From Antedon mediterranea (lineage: Eukaryota; Echinodermata; Crinoidea; Comatulida; Antedonidae), in the NCBI RefSeq assembly GCF_964355755.1, contig NC_092680.1, positions 9,713,001-9,777,000 of the forward strand: a stretch of 64,000 nucleotides of DNA, read 5' to 3'. Below, piece by piece: positions 47,667-60,500 of this stretch; position 1 is the first letter of the stretch, and every line of letters starts with the position of its first letter. The translations under genes were made by a program, and so were the position numbers. The notes below the pieces were generated by a model that saw nothing but the letters and a program-made list of their open reading frames with translations, ran no database searches and had not been told where the DNA came from.

Positions 47667-48290
47667 GTGATTTGACCATCGTGACAAGCAATCCATCGTC
47701 ACTTGTCATTGGTGGTCAACACGATTGCGTTGTGCATTTCTAGTGAGATGGGAAGCAAGTTTTAAATACTCCGCCGATAAAACTCGGGCATTCCTACTTC
47801 ATCTACGTTCTACTATTAAAGTTATGTTACGCGTCTCCTAAAGCAGCACATTACCACGGGTTTGTATTTCCCAGCAGTAAATTATGCATCGAATCCACCA
47901 TTACGTAAAGCTGCTCTCACTCTGTTAAAACTCACACCTGTATGATTTAACACTTTAATGCATTAACAAGAACTTTAGCCAATCACAGATCGTTAAACTG
48001 AGTTACCTTGAGCTCAAATAAAATTCCCACAATCGTAAATCAAGCGAAACCAATTTCAATGAGTTTTTCGGTCTCATACAAATAGGCTACATGTCTTCAA
48101 ATGTTTGTAAATTTATTGTCCTTTGTGTATGTATGTAAATGCAAATAAGACACACACCATCATCGTCATCTTTGTTAATTTTTATTTAATATATAATCAA
48201 TAACGAAGAAATATACTTTATATTTTAGTGCATATTGTTAACATATTACATCATAATATGATGATAATAATTTTTTTTGGCAGTCATTTG

Positions 48291-48351
48291 TTTACATTGT
48301 ACATTGTTTATGTTCATATATTATATGAACATAAACAATGTACAATGTAAA
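48291..48351. repeat. 61-bp near-perfect palindrome
   Basis: The 30-base arm 48291-48320 (starting tttacattgtacattg) is exactly inverted at 48322-48351, with a single central base between. It would extrude as a long hairpin. No gene is near. Confidence 0.9.
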
Positions 48352-48415
48352 AAAAATTTGTCATGAGACTTCCTTTCAGATGCCATTAAAACTCGAACGG
48401 CGCTATGAGTGTTCA

Positions 48416-48863
48416 TACCTCCGCCTACTGTAACATTCTCCTATATAAGATTTAACCGGAATTTTGTTTTTAATGTGTGTGTCTTAATGCTGTGTGTGAT
48501 TAGGCTAATTTCACTACAACCATGTGTATGCAAATTTGGTGTAACCAGCCTTTTAACTAACAATAATTTCAGTTGACTAACAGCAACGCTAAAAACAAAC
48601 GAGTGAAATTATGTTTTGAAATCACAAATTATAACGCTTGTAAAAAAATGAAAAAGTAGTTCCCGAGAAAATGCAATTTCAGTTTATTTTCGGACTGCTC
48701 ACTGGCTTTTGAAAGTTGTCTCCTATCTTTTAACACTAGCAAGCAGGTCTGAAAATAATACTAAAAAGTGGCCCAGAATTGGGACCCTTGTGCAATAACT
48801 TTTTGAGTAATCCCGACAAACAGAAACACGCGATCGACTGATTATACCTCCTTGGCGGAGGTA
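48416..48863. repeat. Element with 'tacctccgcc' ends
   Basis: TACCTCCGCC (48416-48425) is inverted at 48854-48863, where a small palindrome ACCTCCTTGGCGGAGGT is also formed. The interior is not coding. It resembles a MITE, but the target-site duplication is unclear. Confidence 0.5.
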
Positions 48864-49133
48864 AAAATGTTCATAATCATAAAGCAACTTCGGAATATTG
48901 TTACTGTAATTCCTTAATAATCATGTGAGAATTGTGGAAAGTCATTTTATCACTATACAAATAGCATTTCTACTCATGAATAAAAGTGTGTTCAAAATAT
49001 ATTTACTGTTTTTTCAAATATCTGTTTCCCATTATACCAAATAGCTACTGTAGTATCTACATTTCTAAATTTATTTCCTAAGTTTAAATTATTAGTGGAA
49101 ATTAATAAATGATTGATAAACCAATAAAAACGA

Positions 49134-49350
49134 TGTGAGCTGTGGATTGGTGGTTAACGTGCTTGCCTTCTAATCCCAAGGTCAAGGGTTCAATCCTGCT
49201 CTAGTGCCATGGCTGTAACTCACGACTCTTTTAACTCCTCAAATAAGACTTTATAAGCACGATTTGTAAGCAGGATAAATAAAAAAAAAAGCTTAACCAT
49301 CCTGTAATTGGTGGGTTACTAACTGTTGATAGGATGCGTATGAACTAAAA
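49134..49350 (+). repeat. tRNA-derived SINE
   Basis: The head has 'tggattggtgg' (A-box-like) and GGTTCAATCC (49187-49196, B-box). An unrelated body with 'taaataaaaaaaaaa' and a tail with 'atcctgtaattggtgggtta' follow, and a related tail recurs near 17660. This is the clearest SINE in the window. Confidence 0.65.
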
Positions 49351-50243
49351 ATATTTTTTTTAAAAAACCTCTGAAAATATATTCTACTACTTCAGAATTA
49401 GCTTAGCAAGAATGAGATACAAAAAGTTCATACGATCTGTACACACTTTATAACCGGACGGACTTTAAAAAGCATATTGCAAAAGTATAGACAAAATTAA
49501 ACCCCAACCAGTACATGTATAGCCTATTATGCAGTAATTTATAAAAAAAAACCTGTGACAGATTCATCAACTTCATGAACAGAGAAATAGTTGACGTCTA
49601 ACAAAACCTCTTTTTCCAGAAAAACAGTAATCTTATATTAGTTTAAAATATGTTTAAATATTACGATTATCAAATATCAATTGATTTCAAATAAAAATAT
49701 TTATTAATTTTCTGTACTGGACTAAATACTGCACTGGTTTACATATATAGTTAACAACCATTAAGTACCATTACTAAAAATTACCCAAAAGAAGGCACAC
49801 TAATAAACACGAGTCCACTATAAGAGCTCATGTGTAGTCTTCTAAAATATTTCTAATCTGAAATGTTGTACTCTTTATATATAATAAATTGAATCAGTAA
49901 TTATAATTAGGATTTGAAATGTTGTATATGACATAATAATACGTACATTTGATATTATTACTCCACTTACATACACGAACAAAATTCTATAATGTTGAAA
50001 ACGTTCAAGCAAGGCAATCTAACAAGAGGATGCTGAGCTCCGGAGATCAAAGGGTTTATCTGTGGCTGCGATACGATCAGTTTCACGCACGCCCCTTGCA
50101 AACACCGCGCGAGACGCGGAGAATGCACATCATACAGTACCGTACTGTTAGTATTTGTCGCAGCCAGATAAGATCAAAGGACTGTTACGAGTTCCTATCC
50201 TGGTCGCCCAGTGTCCTGTTGCCTTGGTTCAAGTTTTTGCAGA

Positions 50244-50532
50244 TTAAACAGATATTGCGAGTTGTCTTTGCCGACGAAGTTGATTCTCTTTAGCCTGACG
50301 AAGAAGTCTTCGATGGGATGCCCCCTCCGATACCCAGTCTGGGGCAATGACGAAATGACCTCTTGACTGACTCCCAGTCATAAAGAAGTGACTGTTTTCA
50401 TGTGAATACGCTTCTGGGGTCATGATTCGTGGCTGGTGATGCGCAGATTGTGGTGCACCAGTTCTTGGCAGTTTTATATCAACCTTTTTTGTGTACAGCT
50501 TTTCTTGTGGCATAGTCTGTGTGCAGTTATGT
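50244..50532 (-). CDS. Unrecognised gene, terminal exon 8
   Basis: Acceptor TCCTTCAG. Ninety-five codons then TAA at 50246-50244. It contains TMPQEKLYTKKVDIKLPRTG, PRIMTPEAYSHENSHFFMTG, then SRGHFVIAPDWVSEGASHRR, ending in a basic helix (QAKENQLRRQRQLAISV). The compact HFVIAPDWVSE motif looks conserved and would be the best probe for identifying the family. Confidence 0.82.
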
Positions 50533-50658
50533 CTGAAGGAAAAACGGAAAAGATTTATAGTAAGGGGCCACTTTCGGTACCAGTTACCGGTAACAAGATG
50601 GATGTTATCTTTCAATTGCGCCCCTAATAGTAAAGTAATGCACGTAATTTAAACTTAC

Positions 50659-50911
50659 TCTTCAAGCTGTTTTTCAACTTTTTTCATCCACTTTTTCAAG
50701 GAATTTGAGTCAACGCCCTTTGCTTCTACATCCGGTGATCTCAGATTCGGCGAAGAGGGTGCTCGGTGTAACAGTGTTGCCTTCGGAACTGGAACCCTTT
50801 TGCGGTTACTGGCACTGTTAGATCGTGGCCGTATATTGTTCACCTTAGCTGCCATCTCTGGACCTTTTCCTCCATTAATAGTATGCAGTAAGTTATAAGC
50901 TACTTCCTTTT
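50659..50911 (-). CDS. Unrecognised gene, shared exon 7
   Basis: Eighty-three codons plus split codons, acceptor CTAAAG and donor GTAAGT. Contains VAYNLLHTINGGKGPEMAAK, a basic Ser/Arg/Pro stretch (RPRSNSASNRKRVPVPKA, APSSPNLRSP) resembling phosphorylation-site-rich linkers, and ends in a helical LKKWMKKVEKQLE. Phase 1 in, 2 out. Confidence 0.8.
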
Positions 50912-51387
50912 CTTTAGAAACAAAATACAATAAATAGAAATTAATGAATTTGGTTGTACAGTACATTTCTGACGCTAAACTGTTTTAATTTAGTAACAGC
51001 CAAACTCTGTAGTCAAGTACTTCAGTGCATACGGATTGTAAGGATATGAAAATATCTAAATTTGATATAAAAATAATTATTTAATTTATCTTTTGATAAT
51101 CAAATAAGAGTGCGCCCTCTATATCGTCACACAAATTTGGTTGTAATTGTCTTCTTTCACTAAAAGTCTAGCGGTACTCTACACAGCAGACATACGAGGT
51201 TTGTCAAAAAAAGGTTTCCAAAGTTTAATAATATAGACCAGTTTGCAAAAGTCTACACTTTAGTTTGTAAACTCAGAGTTTGCAAACAAAAATTCGGTAT
51301 ATTATCTAACTGTAGGCTTAAATATGTGTGTTTGGATTAAGTATGGAAAAATAAGTCAAGATTGTATTTCAATAAATATTTTCATAC

Positions 51388-51475
51388 CGTAATCAGTTGC
51401 TCCAGTCATCCAGTTTTTCATACGGGGGTGTTCAATCATACTTTTAGCAATGATAGGTCCAGCAGTTGTAGGTCT
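51388..51475 (-). CDS. Unrecognised gene, shared exon 6
   Basis: Acceptor CAAACAG, donor GTATGA. It encodes RPTTAGPIIAKSMIEHPRMK and then NWMTGATDY. Phase 0 in, 1 out. Confidence 0.75.
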
Positions 51476-52048
51476 CTGTTTGAAAAAAAAAACACTCATC
51501 AAAATAATGTTGTGCAGGTTAGATTAGAAATGTATTTGTTACCAAAGTAATACAACTAGCTCAAACATGGCAATAACATATTTTCTTAATCTTACAGTTT
51601 ATAGAGATGAGCATTAATATTTATTGTTATATATTATTTTATTAGTATCTAATGATTATTACAATAATATCAAGCAACAAAACAATATAAAAGTGCAAAT
51701 GATACCAGTAAACAAAATGCGTGAAATTACGGATAGATGTTTATCACAAATAATATTTCAATGTTGCAATGTTGTTTCTTTTTGTCGTTTAACTGGCAAT
51801 AAATAAAGCTTGGTTCCAACTTGGACACAACGTAAAAAGACGTAAGGCCAACTTTCAATAATTTGACCAATCACGACACGATGGATCATCCGATTTGTGA
51901 TTGGTCAACTCACTTGTTTTGCACTTACGTCGTTGCGTTGTGTCAAAAACCGATAGTACGAGCAATATCAGCACTTAGCCAACTATGGCGATGACGAACT
52001 ACAATACATATATACTGAATAATGTTGACGCAAAATACGTTTCCTTAC

Positions 52049-52132
52049 CGCGATTACAGATTGATTGTCCGTATTATTGGTATTAACATCATCATCCTCT
52101 TCGTAACGCACTCTATACACCTGAGGTTTCTC
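52049..52132 (-). CDS. Unrecognised gene, shared exon 5
   Basis: Twenty-eight codons, phase 0 on both sides, acceptor AAATCAG and donor GTAAGG. It encodes KPQVYRVRYEEDDDVNTNN and then TDNQSVIA. Being a multiple of three, it could be skipped without a frame change. Confidence 0.75.
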
Positions 52133-52436
52133 CTGATTTGTGCGAAATAAACCAAACACCGCAAGTTAGAAATAATGTTAGCAATGTTAAGTAAGCGTAG
52201 AAATGAATAGAAAAATAATATTTTAATATTTTTAATTGTTTTTTTAAATATGTAGAATTTGTCTAGAATGTAAAGGTGTATGGAGAAAACCAAGTGGGGT
52301 GCGTGAATGAGTACTGGGGTACACACATGGGAACATCCTAATGCATTAGTAAATTATTACTATTCAAACTTTCAGCGTGCAAAAACGAAATAACAAAGTG
52401 CAAATTAAGTAAAACAGGCATTAAATTTTATTATAC

Positions 52437-52831
52437 CTGAGGTGGTGGGCATGACTTTGACCTCATATGACGTAATATGGTGACTGGTGACGGCGTTCGT
52501 CGCTCAATGTCCGTTGCCATAGCCTTGTGTCGGTGTCCGGGTGGTGGAGTCGGTGGCGTATGAACACGCTTTACAGGCTTCGACAACGGTAGTTTGCTTG
52601 ACCTATGTACCCATTTGATTGGTTTATCCCTCATACCGGGTTCAGGAGGTGTTTCTGTTCTCCAGGTGGTCCAGTGCTCCCTGTAGAATGTAGGAGTGAT
52701 TGGACGTTTGACCACTCGTGTTCGTATTGGTGGTGATGAGGGTCCAGGCGAACATGATTTGAACGGGCGGCCTTCAGTGTGATCCTCAAATTCAAAGTCG
52801 TCATGATATGTCCGTTCAGCTAGACTTGTTT
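52437..52831 (-). CDS. Unrecognised gene, shared exon 4
   Basis: The largest exon: 131 codons. It begins with an acidic part (YHDDFEFEDHTEGRPF), then a Pro/Arg-rich region including FYREHWTTWRTETPPEPG, IKWVHRSSKLPLSKPVKRV and TPPTPPPGHRHK, ending LRHMRSKSCPPPQ. The proline-rich pieces could bind SH3 or WW domains, a guess. Donor GTATAA is weak. Phase 1 in, 0 out. Confidence 0.8.
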
Positions 52832-53004
52832 CTAATCATAATAAAGTAAAGATTTAAAATAATTATTAATGACTAATTTCTTCATTTCCAGCTACTAAAA
52901 AAACAATGTTACTACATAGCCTCCGTTAATAATAAGTATTTCTACAGTCATGTGTTTATCATTGTTATCAAAACTAATTATTTCAAATATTCTATATGCC
53001 TTAC

Positions 53005-53115
53005 GTTGTCTCTCCACTCGCGGCTGTACGCCATCTCGGAAATCTGCTTCCATTATTTCCTGTGTAGATTTTGGTCTCATTTCAGCCATTGTTTTCGACC
53101 GAGTCATTCTTCCAC
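53005..53115 (-). CDS. Unrecognised gene, shared exon 3
   Basis: Acceptor TTACCAG, donor GTAAGG. It encodes GRMTRSKTMAEMRPKSTQEI and then MEADFRDGVQPRVERQ, a basic, Met-rich stretch. Phase 1 in, phase 1 out. Confidence 0.75.
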
Positions 53116-53414
53116 CTGGTAACAATTATAATTTAACGTATAAGAACTATTTATTCTTTAGTGTAACAATTCTTTTTAATTGTGGCTCAAGTTTAGGTAT
53201 GGGAAGCGAAAGATTGCAGTTACCCTAAATTATCATATAGGCCTACATACTAACAAAATATAACAGTATATTACGTCTTTGTACCGGACACAATCAATCC
53301 AAAATAGGTATCCGAATTTTCCAAACCATTTGTAACAATACCTTTCATTAACAAGTAAAACACCAAATAGAAACAAAGTTAGCAAAAATACACTAATTAA
53401 CTAAATATAAGTAC

Positions 53415-53628
53415 CATGGGGTCGTTCCGTCGTCATTGTATTGAATGTAGCATGTGGAATCTTAGGGGGAATATTTTTTTTCTCCGTCTTCACTTTATCC
53501 AGATATTCTTGGACAGCTTCCCGAACTCTGGTGTTGTCCATTTGTAGATGATTGACGGCCTTTTGTACCTGTGCTTCAAGACGAGCTTGTGCATCTTTTT
53601 CCTTCATGTGTTTAGGCTCCAGGAAATC
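53415..53628 (-). CDS. Unrecognised gene, shared exon 2
   Basis: Acceptor TTTTACAG. Seventy-one codons plus one base. It begins DFLEPKHMKEKDAQARLEAQ and runs through a strongly helical, charged segment (VNHLQMDNTRVREAVQEYLD), probably a coiled coil, to NIPPKIPHATFNTMTTERPH. The donor is GTACTT, weak, but joining to the next exon keeps the frame. Confidence 0.78.
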
Positions 53629-53639
53629 CTGTAAAATAT

Positions 53640-55234
53640 AACAATTACCGCAATTAATGCAATACTTCCTGTCTTAAAGAAGCAGGAATTAATTCTGTTC
53701 CCCATCCAAACTAAGGCAAAGGTATCGGTTTTTCATCACTGCTCTACAACTAAAGGAGCAGCACCTTAAACTGTATTTGCGTCCCATAAATATTGTTATC
53801 ATCGACATAGCCAGACATATAAGACTAAGATTCTCAGTGCTTTATCTCCACAAATGTTTATCCAGTACCATGGCAAATTCCGTCGTTACATCATCTATCC
53901 ATACAGAACAACTTTAAATAAAAATTCAAATCATGAAATACCGGTATACGGTCGTTTTACATGATGAATAGTATAGAGTACGATTAATCATGCACAGAAT
54001 TGTATTCTCAAATGTATTCAACAGGTTGACAGACGCTATATTATACGGTACTTAATTGCTCTTTTGCCAGAGTGGATACATCATAATTTATACACATCTA
54101 TTACTAGATCATTATAATAATAGCTACCTTACAAACATCGATATATATGTTGATTGTGTAACGACGTACCGAATTAACGTTATTTGTTAAATAATAAAAT
54201 TAGCATATAGAAAAAGAGAAGAATGCAATCTATATATAGATCGTACTATAATAATAACGTATAATATAATAACGGACATGTCAAGGAGGACTTTAATTCA
54301 TACCGATATCAGGCCTATCAATACAGTACATGTGTTAATGTTTTAATGTATTGTAATGTAACGTAGGACCGATTTTTTAAAGCGCACTTTAATTTATAAA
54401 TCTGTTAAATTGTATGTTATTTGGAATGAAGGCCTTATTAATATTATGATGAATAATTTATCTTGGTATTTTTTCAAGGAAGAAGAGCCTAACCTTCCAT
54501 GATGCAGACATCACTGTAGGCCTAACACATTCCAAATATTAAAGGCCAAGCCTCTAAAACATTTTATTATAATGCTATTAAAGACTGGAATGATCTACCT
54601 TCTGATATTAAGAGTATACACAAATTAATTGAATATAAACGTGCGTTAAAGGTTCACTTTGGTATTGTGCATTAACCATGCTGATGATTGTATTTGTATT
54701 TGGATGTTTCTGTTTATTGTATTAGTATGCATTTTTAATGTACACATTATTATCTAACTTGCTTGTTTAAAGGACCCCATTGGAATTAAGCTGTTTCAGC
54801 TTTATGGGTCATCCTGGTATTTTTGTTGTGTTTCTTGAGTACCAAATAAAACAAACAAACAAACAAATGTCGAGAATATTAACATAACAATGGTGGCTTT
54901 AACGTAAGGCATAAATACACATCCCCACCCCGGATCCGCCACTGGTAAGAAAAATATTGAAAACAAGTTAATATTGCCAGCGTAGGCTTATATTTAAAAT
55001 ACCATATCAAATGTAATTGTACAGGCCTATACTGAATTAACAAAATCACAAGGATACAACACATATATTATGATTTATAGATGATTTACATTACCTAGTA
55101 ACATTATTATAGGCTTACTGTATGTTAACAAACAATGGTTTGATTGTATATAGATAGCAAAGCACCATATGTGCATAATATTATAATACAGTGGTATGTT
55201 GTCTAGGCCTAGGCAATTGAGACTATCAACTTAC
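53640..55234. other. Intron before shared exon 2, partly LINE
   Basis: 53640-54480 is AT-rich without recognisable features. The LINE end (54480-54868) and an unplaced repeat end ('ccccggatccgccactgg', about 54924) follow. Confidence 0.4.
54480..54868 (+). mobile_element. LINE 3' end with (caaa)n tail
   Basis: 54558-54675 encodes FYYNAIKDWNDLPSDIKSIH and then KRALKVHFGIVH-stop, the common C-terminus of L2/CR1-type LINE polyproteins. A 3' UTR and a tail of (caaa) repeats to 54868 follow. 5'-truncated, inserted in the intron of the minus-strand gene in the opposite orientation. Confidence 0.75.
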
Positions 55235-55291
55235 GTTCCCTTCTTCTGGAACTCCATTTTCAGTACATTTATCAGTCATGTTAACGATCAT
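55235..55291 (-). CDS. Possible alternative first exon c
   Basis: Nineteen codons from the ATG at 55291 (or 15 from the ATG at 55279), MTDKCTENGVPEEGN, ending in phase 0 at GTAAGTT. It lacks the NNPHP ending, and support comes only from the good donor and phase. Confidence 0.4.
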
Positions 55292-55753
55292 GTTAATTAC
55301 ATAAAGTATATAACGAGGTTAAAGTAATAGTTTAGAATATATTCCATATTAGAGACTAAATTCATACAGTATGTTATACACGTTACATTTAAGCCGATTT
55401 TGTAGTGTCGCGTCCCGTTGCTAAGTCGTTGTTATGTGTGTCTATTTGCTTACTTCCTGCTTGATGATAAAGCGAGGCTTAAAGTTTGCTTCGCGTCAAT
55501 GGGCAAGTAAAGACCTTTGCTATTCACCTAAATACCTCATCCAACCTTTGAGATAATCGTATACGCTTTACAAATGTTTGCTTACAATGGTTTAAAATTA
55601 CCATTAGATTGGTTAAAAGGGGTTTCTTTTTGTTGCAGAATTTAGTTAGGCCTAATACCTATTAGAAAGCTGTCTCTCTGAATCAATCTCTCAAATGAGT
55701 AAATACGGTAACCGTCCGAAGTAGGCCTACTATCGTATAGAGTATGCTTATAT

Positions 55754-55787
55754 CATGGAGCTATAAAATTAATTTTATAGCTCCATG
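55754..55787. repeat. 34-bp perfect palindrome
   Basis: CATGGAGCTATAAAATT followed directly by its exact inverse. No loop. It lies in the first-exon region of the minus-strand gene, between first exons b and c. Confidence 0.9.
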
Positions 55788-55799
55788 CTTATATGCGTT

Positions 55800-57390
55800 A
55801 TTCACGGATTCACGGATTCGCGGATAAGTCCATCGGTTATTTCAATTTTCATTATTTTTAAAGTGAAATTAGGAAAATTATCGTAAATCTACTAACGATA
55901 TAGGCCTTGATAAATCATAACAAATACATACACTAAAAACGGTGACGTACCTCTATATAAGGGAAAGTGACCATTGACTCAACAGAAAGGCCTAAGCTAA
56001 TATAAAATATAATATTGACGTCTCTTTAATGGTGTGCAATTCAGACAGGCAGATATTATAATTTCTCTTGAGTTTATCTTTAATAATAATTTCCATTTTC
56101 ACCAGACAAATCGATTTGGTTCTCTGAAGCACAACATTGTAAATTAAAATGAATTAAAGATGAAAAATAATGATGCTTTATCAAACTACTTTTCATTGTT
56201 ATAAGACATAATTTGGCAGGTATGAGAGAAACTCCAGCCGCTTGGTGATATACTGTAAATTATTTATTTAATTTATAAACAGCGAAGATATGGAAATATA
56301 TGAGAATGAAAAAAGTCACCCCAATCGAGATTCGAACCCGGAATTTGTATATCAAGTTTCTCTTAACATCTCTTAACATACAATATAATAAGGTTGTGTT
56401 TGCTAATTACCAATAGGCCTCAGTAATAACCTTGTTTTAGATTTTATATTGATTGGTATAGTAAGCCAGGGTCAATGCGCCGGGATGGCTCATGATGCCT
56501 TTAAAAAATCGCCAGGTTGAGTGTTTGTGAACGTGGTCCTTAGACGAGGTCGAAGATCAAAACTATGAAAATAAACTATCGTAATTAAGGATTAATATGA
56601 TTCTGTCTAACAACAAAAACACCATGTGCTCAGGGATCACAACCCATAGCAAAAACAAAGATTAAGTAAAAATAAAATGTCTTTATCTGCATGACATTAC
56701 CGGAGGTAGGCCTACCTAAACCTAAACCTCATTTCATTAAACATTTGAACATGGAATGGAATTCAAGTAGTACATTTAATTCTGTTATTTAGCTTATTAT
56801 TATTCTACACAGTGAAACTAACGGTACGCGATGAATTTTAACACAACACACAATTGTTAGTTTCAACAGGTATAAATAATTCTATGAACTGATACAATTT
56901 TAGCAAAAGAAAGCTGCGAAACTTCACGGTTCACTATGTTGTATTGTAAGTACTATTATAGGATATGGTAAGTACGGTGAGTGATTAAAATGAGACATCT
57001 CTATACAACTCTATTTGAAATTAATTAGTTTCGGCCTACATTCATAGTGTTTATTTTATTATGTTCCTGAAAACGATAGTTTTTTTTGTAATAAATATCG
57101 ATTATACTCGAGAATATAAAAATGGAATAAATTAGTTAGCCAGTTTTGCGTTGCTTATCATAAATTGCGAGAATAATTAGAAAATTAGGGTCATCCTACA
57201 AGTTGCAATTGCGCACATGCATTACAACAAATTATAGGTCTTTCAGTCTCTCTGTTGGGATCGTATACGTTCTAATATTCGTATTCCTATCTTATAAGAC
57301 TAAAGTATCTTCATTTTATTAATTTGCAAATTGTGCAATACTGACAATCGTAACTTATAACCTTACGGTAGCCTACATTGATTCACTTAC
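55800..57390. other. Intronic/intergenic, with tRNA-like piece
   Basis: No gene seen. On the minus strand GGTTCGAATC (56339-56330) is a B-box-like word within a possible SINE (56323-56400). A second related piece may lie at 56480-56530. Confidence 0.4.
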
Positions 57391-57531
57391 CGACTTAGGG
57401 TGAGGGTTGTTTCGTCTCAATTGATCAGATGGTTTAATAAGCACTAACTTAACAGCCTTTTTAACTGGGTGACTTTGACGATAGTTAGTTGCATGTAATG
57501 CCCTCTTCTTTAAAATGCTTACATACGGCAT
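57391..57531 (-). CDS. Alternative first exon b
   Basis: The ATG at 57531 opens 47 codons, basic throughout (MPYVSILKKRALHATNYRQS, then KKAVKLVLIKPSDQLRRNN and PHPKS), ending in phase 0 at GTAAGTG. It shares the NNPHP ending with first exon a. It could also be used in a tissue-specific transcript, and this is inferred only from the duplicated ending and matching phase. Confidence 0.62.
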
Positions 57532-60500
57532 ATTTGTAGACGTATGTTTCCAGAATGTAATTTCAGTATACGAACATTAATTAAACATCAATTATGTTGT
57601 GAAACGGTAACAGGATAATAATCAACACAATAATACGCGCATTAAACCAATAAACGAAATGATAGTTGAACCAATAGATAATGTTTCAACTGTTTTTTTT
57701 TTTAAATTCTAAATCCAGATTCAAAGGCAGATAGTTATAGACTCATATTATTATCTGCCTTTAGACGCTTCCATAAGCTCCCGTTGTCATGCTGGCGCAA
57801 CACCGGTGTGTCAACACTAGATGGTGACATCAACGGAACGACAAGACAATAGCAAAGAGTGGACGAATCACACACCTTCTCAATAATCCCTTTTCTTTAC
57901 TGATGCTTTGTGATCTAAACATATTGACATTAAGCATGACAGCAGCAGCTCGTCGATAAATCCAATGGTTCAAACACATCGATTATACAAGTTAATGCTA
58001 TCAGAACATAATATTCAATTAGCTGCAGTCATGTTTGTTCATGTACATTCAATATGGCACTGTAGGCCTATATTTATATTGAAATCACAAAAAAGGCTTT
58101 ATATTTTTCACAGTAGCAACACGTCTATATCATTTAAATATACTGTACATTTATATGTATTGAATTACCGATCTGGAAACAAAGACTGTTATTATTTATA
58201 TTATACCTAGGCCTATCTCATAACTAAATTACACTACAATTTTGAAGTTCAGTCCTAAAATTATCGATAATGTAATCATTAGCCTCTGTGCGATTGAAAG
58301 CGTGGGCTATTATTATCTTTAAGGGAAGATTGGAGAGCAAAGATCCGAAGCGAAGATTTCTTGTTGAAAGAATTATAGGCCTACTATCACTATCAGTAAT
58401 AAAGTAAACGTGTTCTTTTATGATAAACCGTTATTTTTAATATTAAAAGCAATATACATGACTCAAGGATATATTTAATTTTCATTATCGTTATGAGGGT
58501 ATTGGAATAAAGCAATTACGATTTAAACACTGACTTAGAATGAATGCGTTCGATCAGAACTGTTACACACTATTATAATGAATAGGAGCAGGCCACTATA
58601 TTCGAATCTATCGATCTTTTGAATGCATTCTTTCTGCTGCATGGTTTTTCATAAAATATGTTATTTAGTCTACTGCATACACGTTTTGTAATCCTGGCGT
58701 ATAACTCGAATATTACACGCATGCCACATGGTGTTAGTCTGGGTTCCTCAGACGGAGTTTTGACCTAATATTAGTAAAAAGATAAATATTTTGGCACGGC
58801 ACATATGGCGACTCATACGTATACTACTTGAGCTTGTAAAAATCGAAACGTCGACTGGAGGACTAACATAAAAAGAGACTAGGAGCAACTCTACAGTATA
58901 CATGCAATATATACAATGAAATACCGTATCAATAAGAAGCATTATAGACGTGGTTTATATTAATTACATAAGCTATCTACAAGAGATCAATACATGAGAA
59001 ATACGATAATAACGAATTGAAATTTATTCAATAATTGTTGAATGAGCATAATAATCCTTCCTTTAAACTGAAGACAATAACATAGCGGGGTGTCGATTGA
59101 TTTAACCGGGTATCCACCTTATACTGTTTGAGAACTGCGAAAGCGATTAATACTGCACTAGGATACTGTAAAGAGTAAAATTGATTACCAAGCGAAATAT
59201 TAGATAAAAAGTTCTACCAGAAATGGTCTGAGATCGTTTATACGATCTCTTTATTCAATAAAGCCTGTTTTATAGGCAGTTTAGTTGATAATAAACGATG
59301 CGCGCAAAATAATGATGAAAATGACCATGATGAATTCAGTATGATAATAAGAATTGTGATCATTACATCAAATACTCCATAGTTCATCAATAAAGAGAAC
59401 TATAAGTAAAATCAAAATTAACATTCTTCTGGAGAACGAACGACAATGTAAAATAATACGACCTTTACATAAACATTATATGCCTAGGCCTACAACTATT
59501 ATATGTTTAATAAATTATGTTGTATCAGCACAGCAATTAAAAACAAAAACTGATATTGCTAACACACGTTTATGTAGTATGGATTAAACGGAGTGTATTG
59601 ATTTCAACGCCTCGATGACACAAACACGTATCAATTATGTCATACCTACCCAAAATAATTACCAAGATTAATAAAAATATTGAGACAACTAATTAAGCGT
59701 TAAACGAAATGCTATGTATAGATTACCAATATATATTCGAGGTTCAAGAAATACTTTACTTACTTGTTTGGTATTGAGTCAATGTAGGCCTAATACTTAG
59801 GGCATACTAAAGTGCAATGGTTATTGGAAAAACACGCCAATCCGACAGTCAGTAATTAGACTCACTAGAAATTATACCGTTGAACAGATGTAGTTTATTT
59901 AGACACATTTTTCAGTTGAACTGTAGGCAGAAAAAGGGCAACTATCGAGCACAACTTATCGATGGAAATTGACTCTTGTATTCGATAGAAACTATGGACA
60001 TTTAATGGTAATTTGCAACGCGTTTCTGACATAAATTGTCCAATGTTTGTATCAAATTGCTTGACATTAAATGGTGCTGGTTAATGAACGGCAGTAAACA
60101 ATTCATTGTGTAATACAAGAACTCTAGAAGCCAAACTATCAATATTGTGTATTAAAGAATATGGTATTATGTTGGTCTTGAATGCCTTTAGTGAACGCAT
60201 CACTCCCAGTTAAAGTGTATTGTGTTTAAATTAGTTGCTAGGTTACAGGACGCAATAGCGTACAATAAAATGAGTATTGAGAGAATGCTTTACTGTTCAA
60301 TAGTTTTCAATTACTTATTTAATCTTTTCATTGTATTTATCATATATGTCAACCTGCAAGCCTTCCCGCTACCGCTACTAGTTCATATTGTCGTTGCTAT
60401 TCTACAAAACTACTTGAAAAAATAAACAAAACATATAGGGCCTACACATTTAGGTCAGTAAAAAATAACTTTGTTTTGTAATCTTTCATAACGATAATAT

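Noticed and set aside
49134-49205. tRNA gene
   Set aside because: It has A- and B-box-like words but no convincing cloverleaf or anticodon stem, and it is followed by a SINE-type body and tail.
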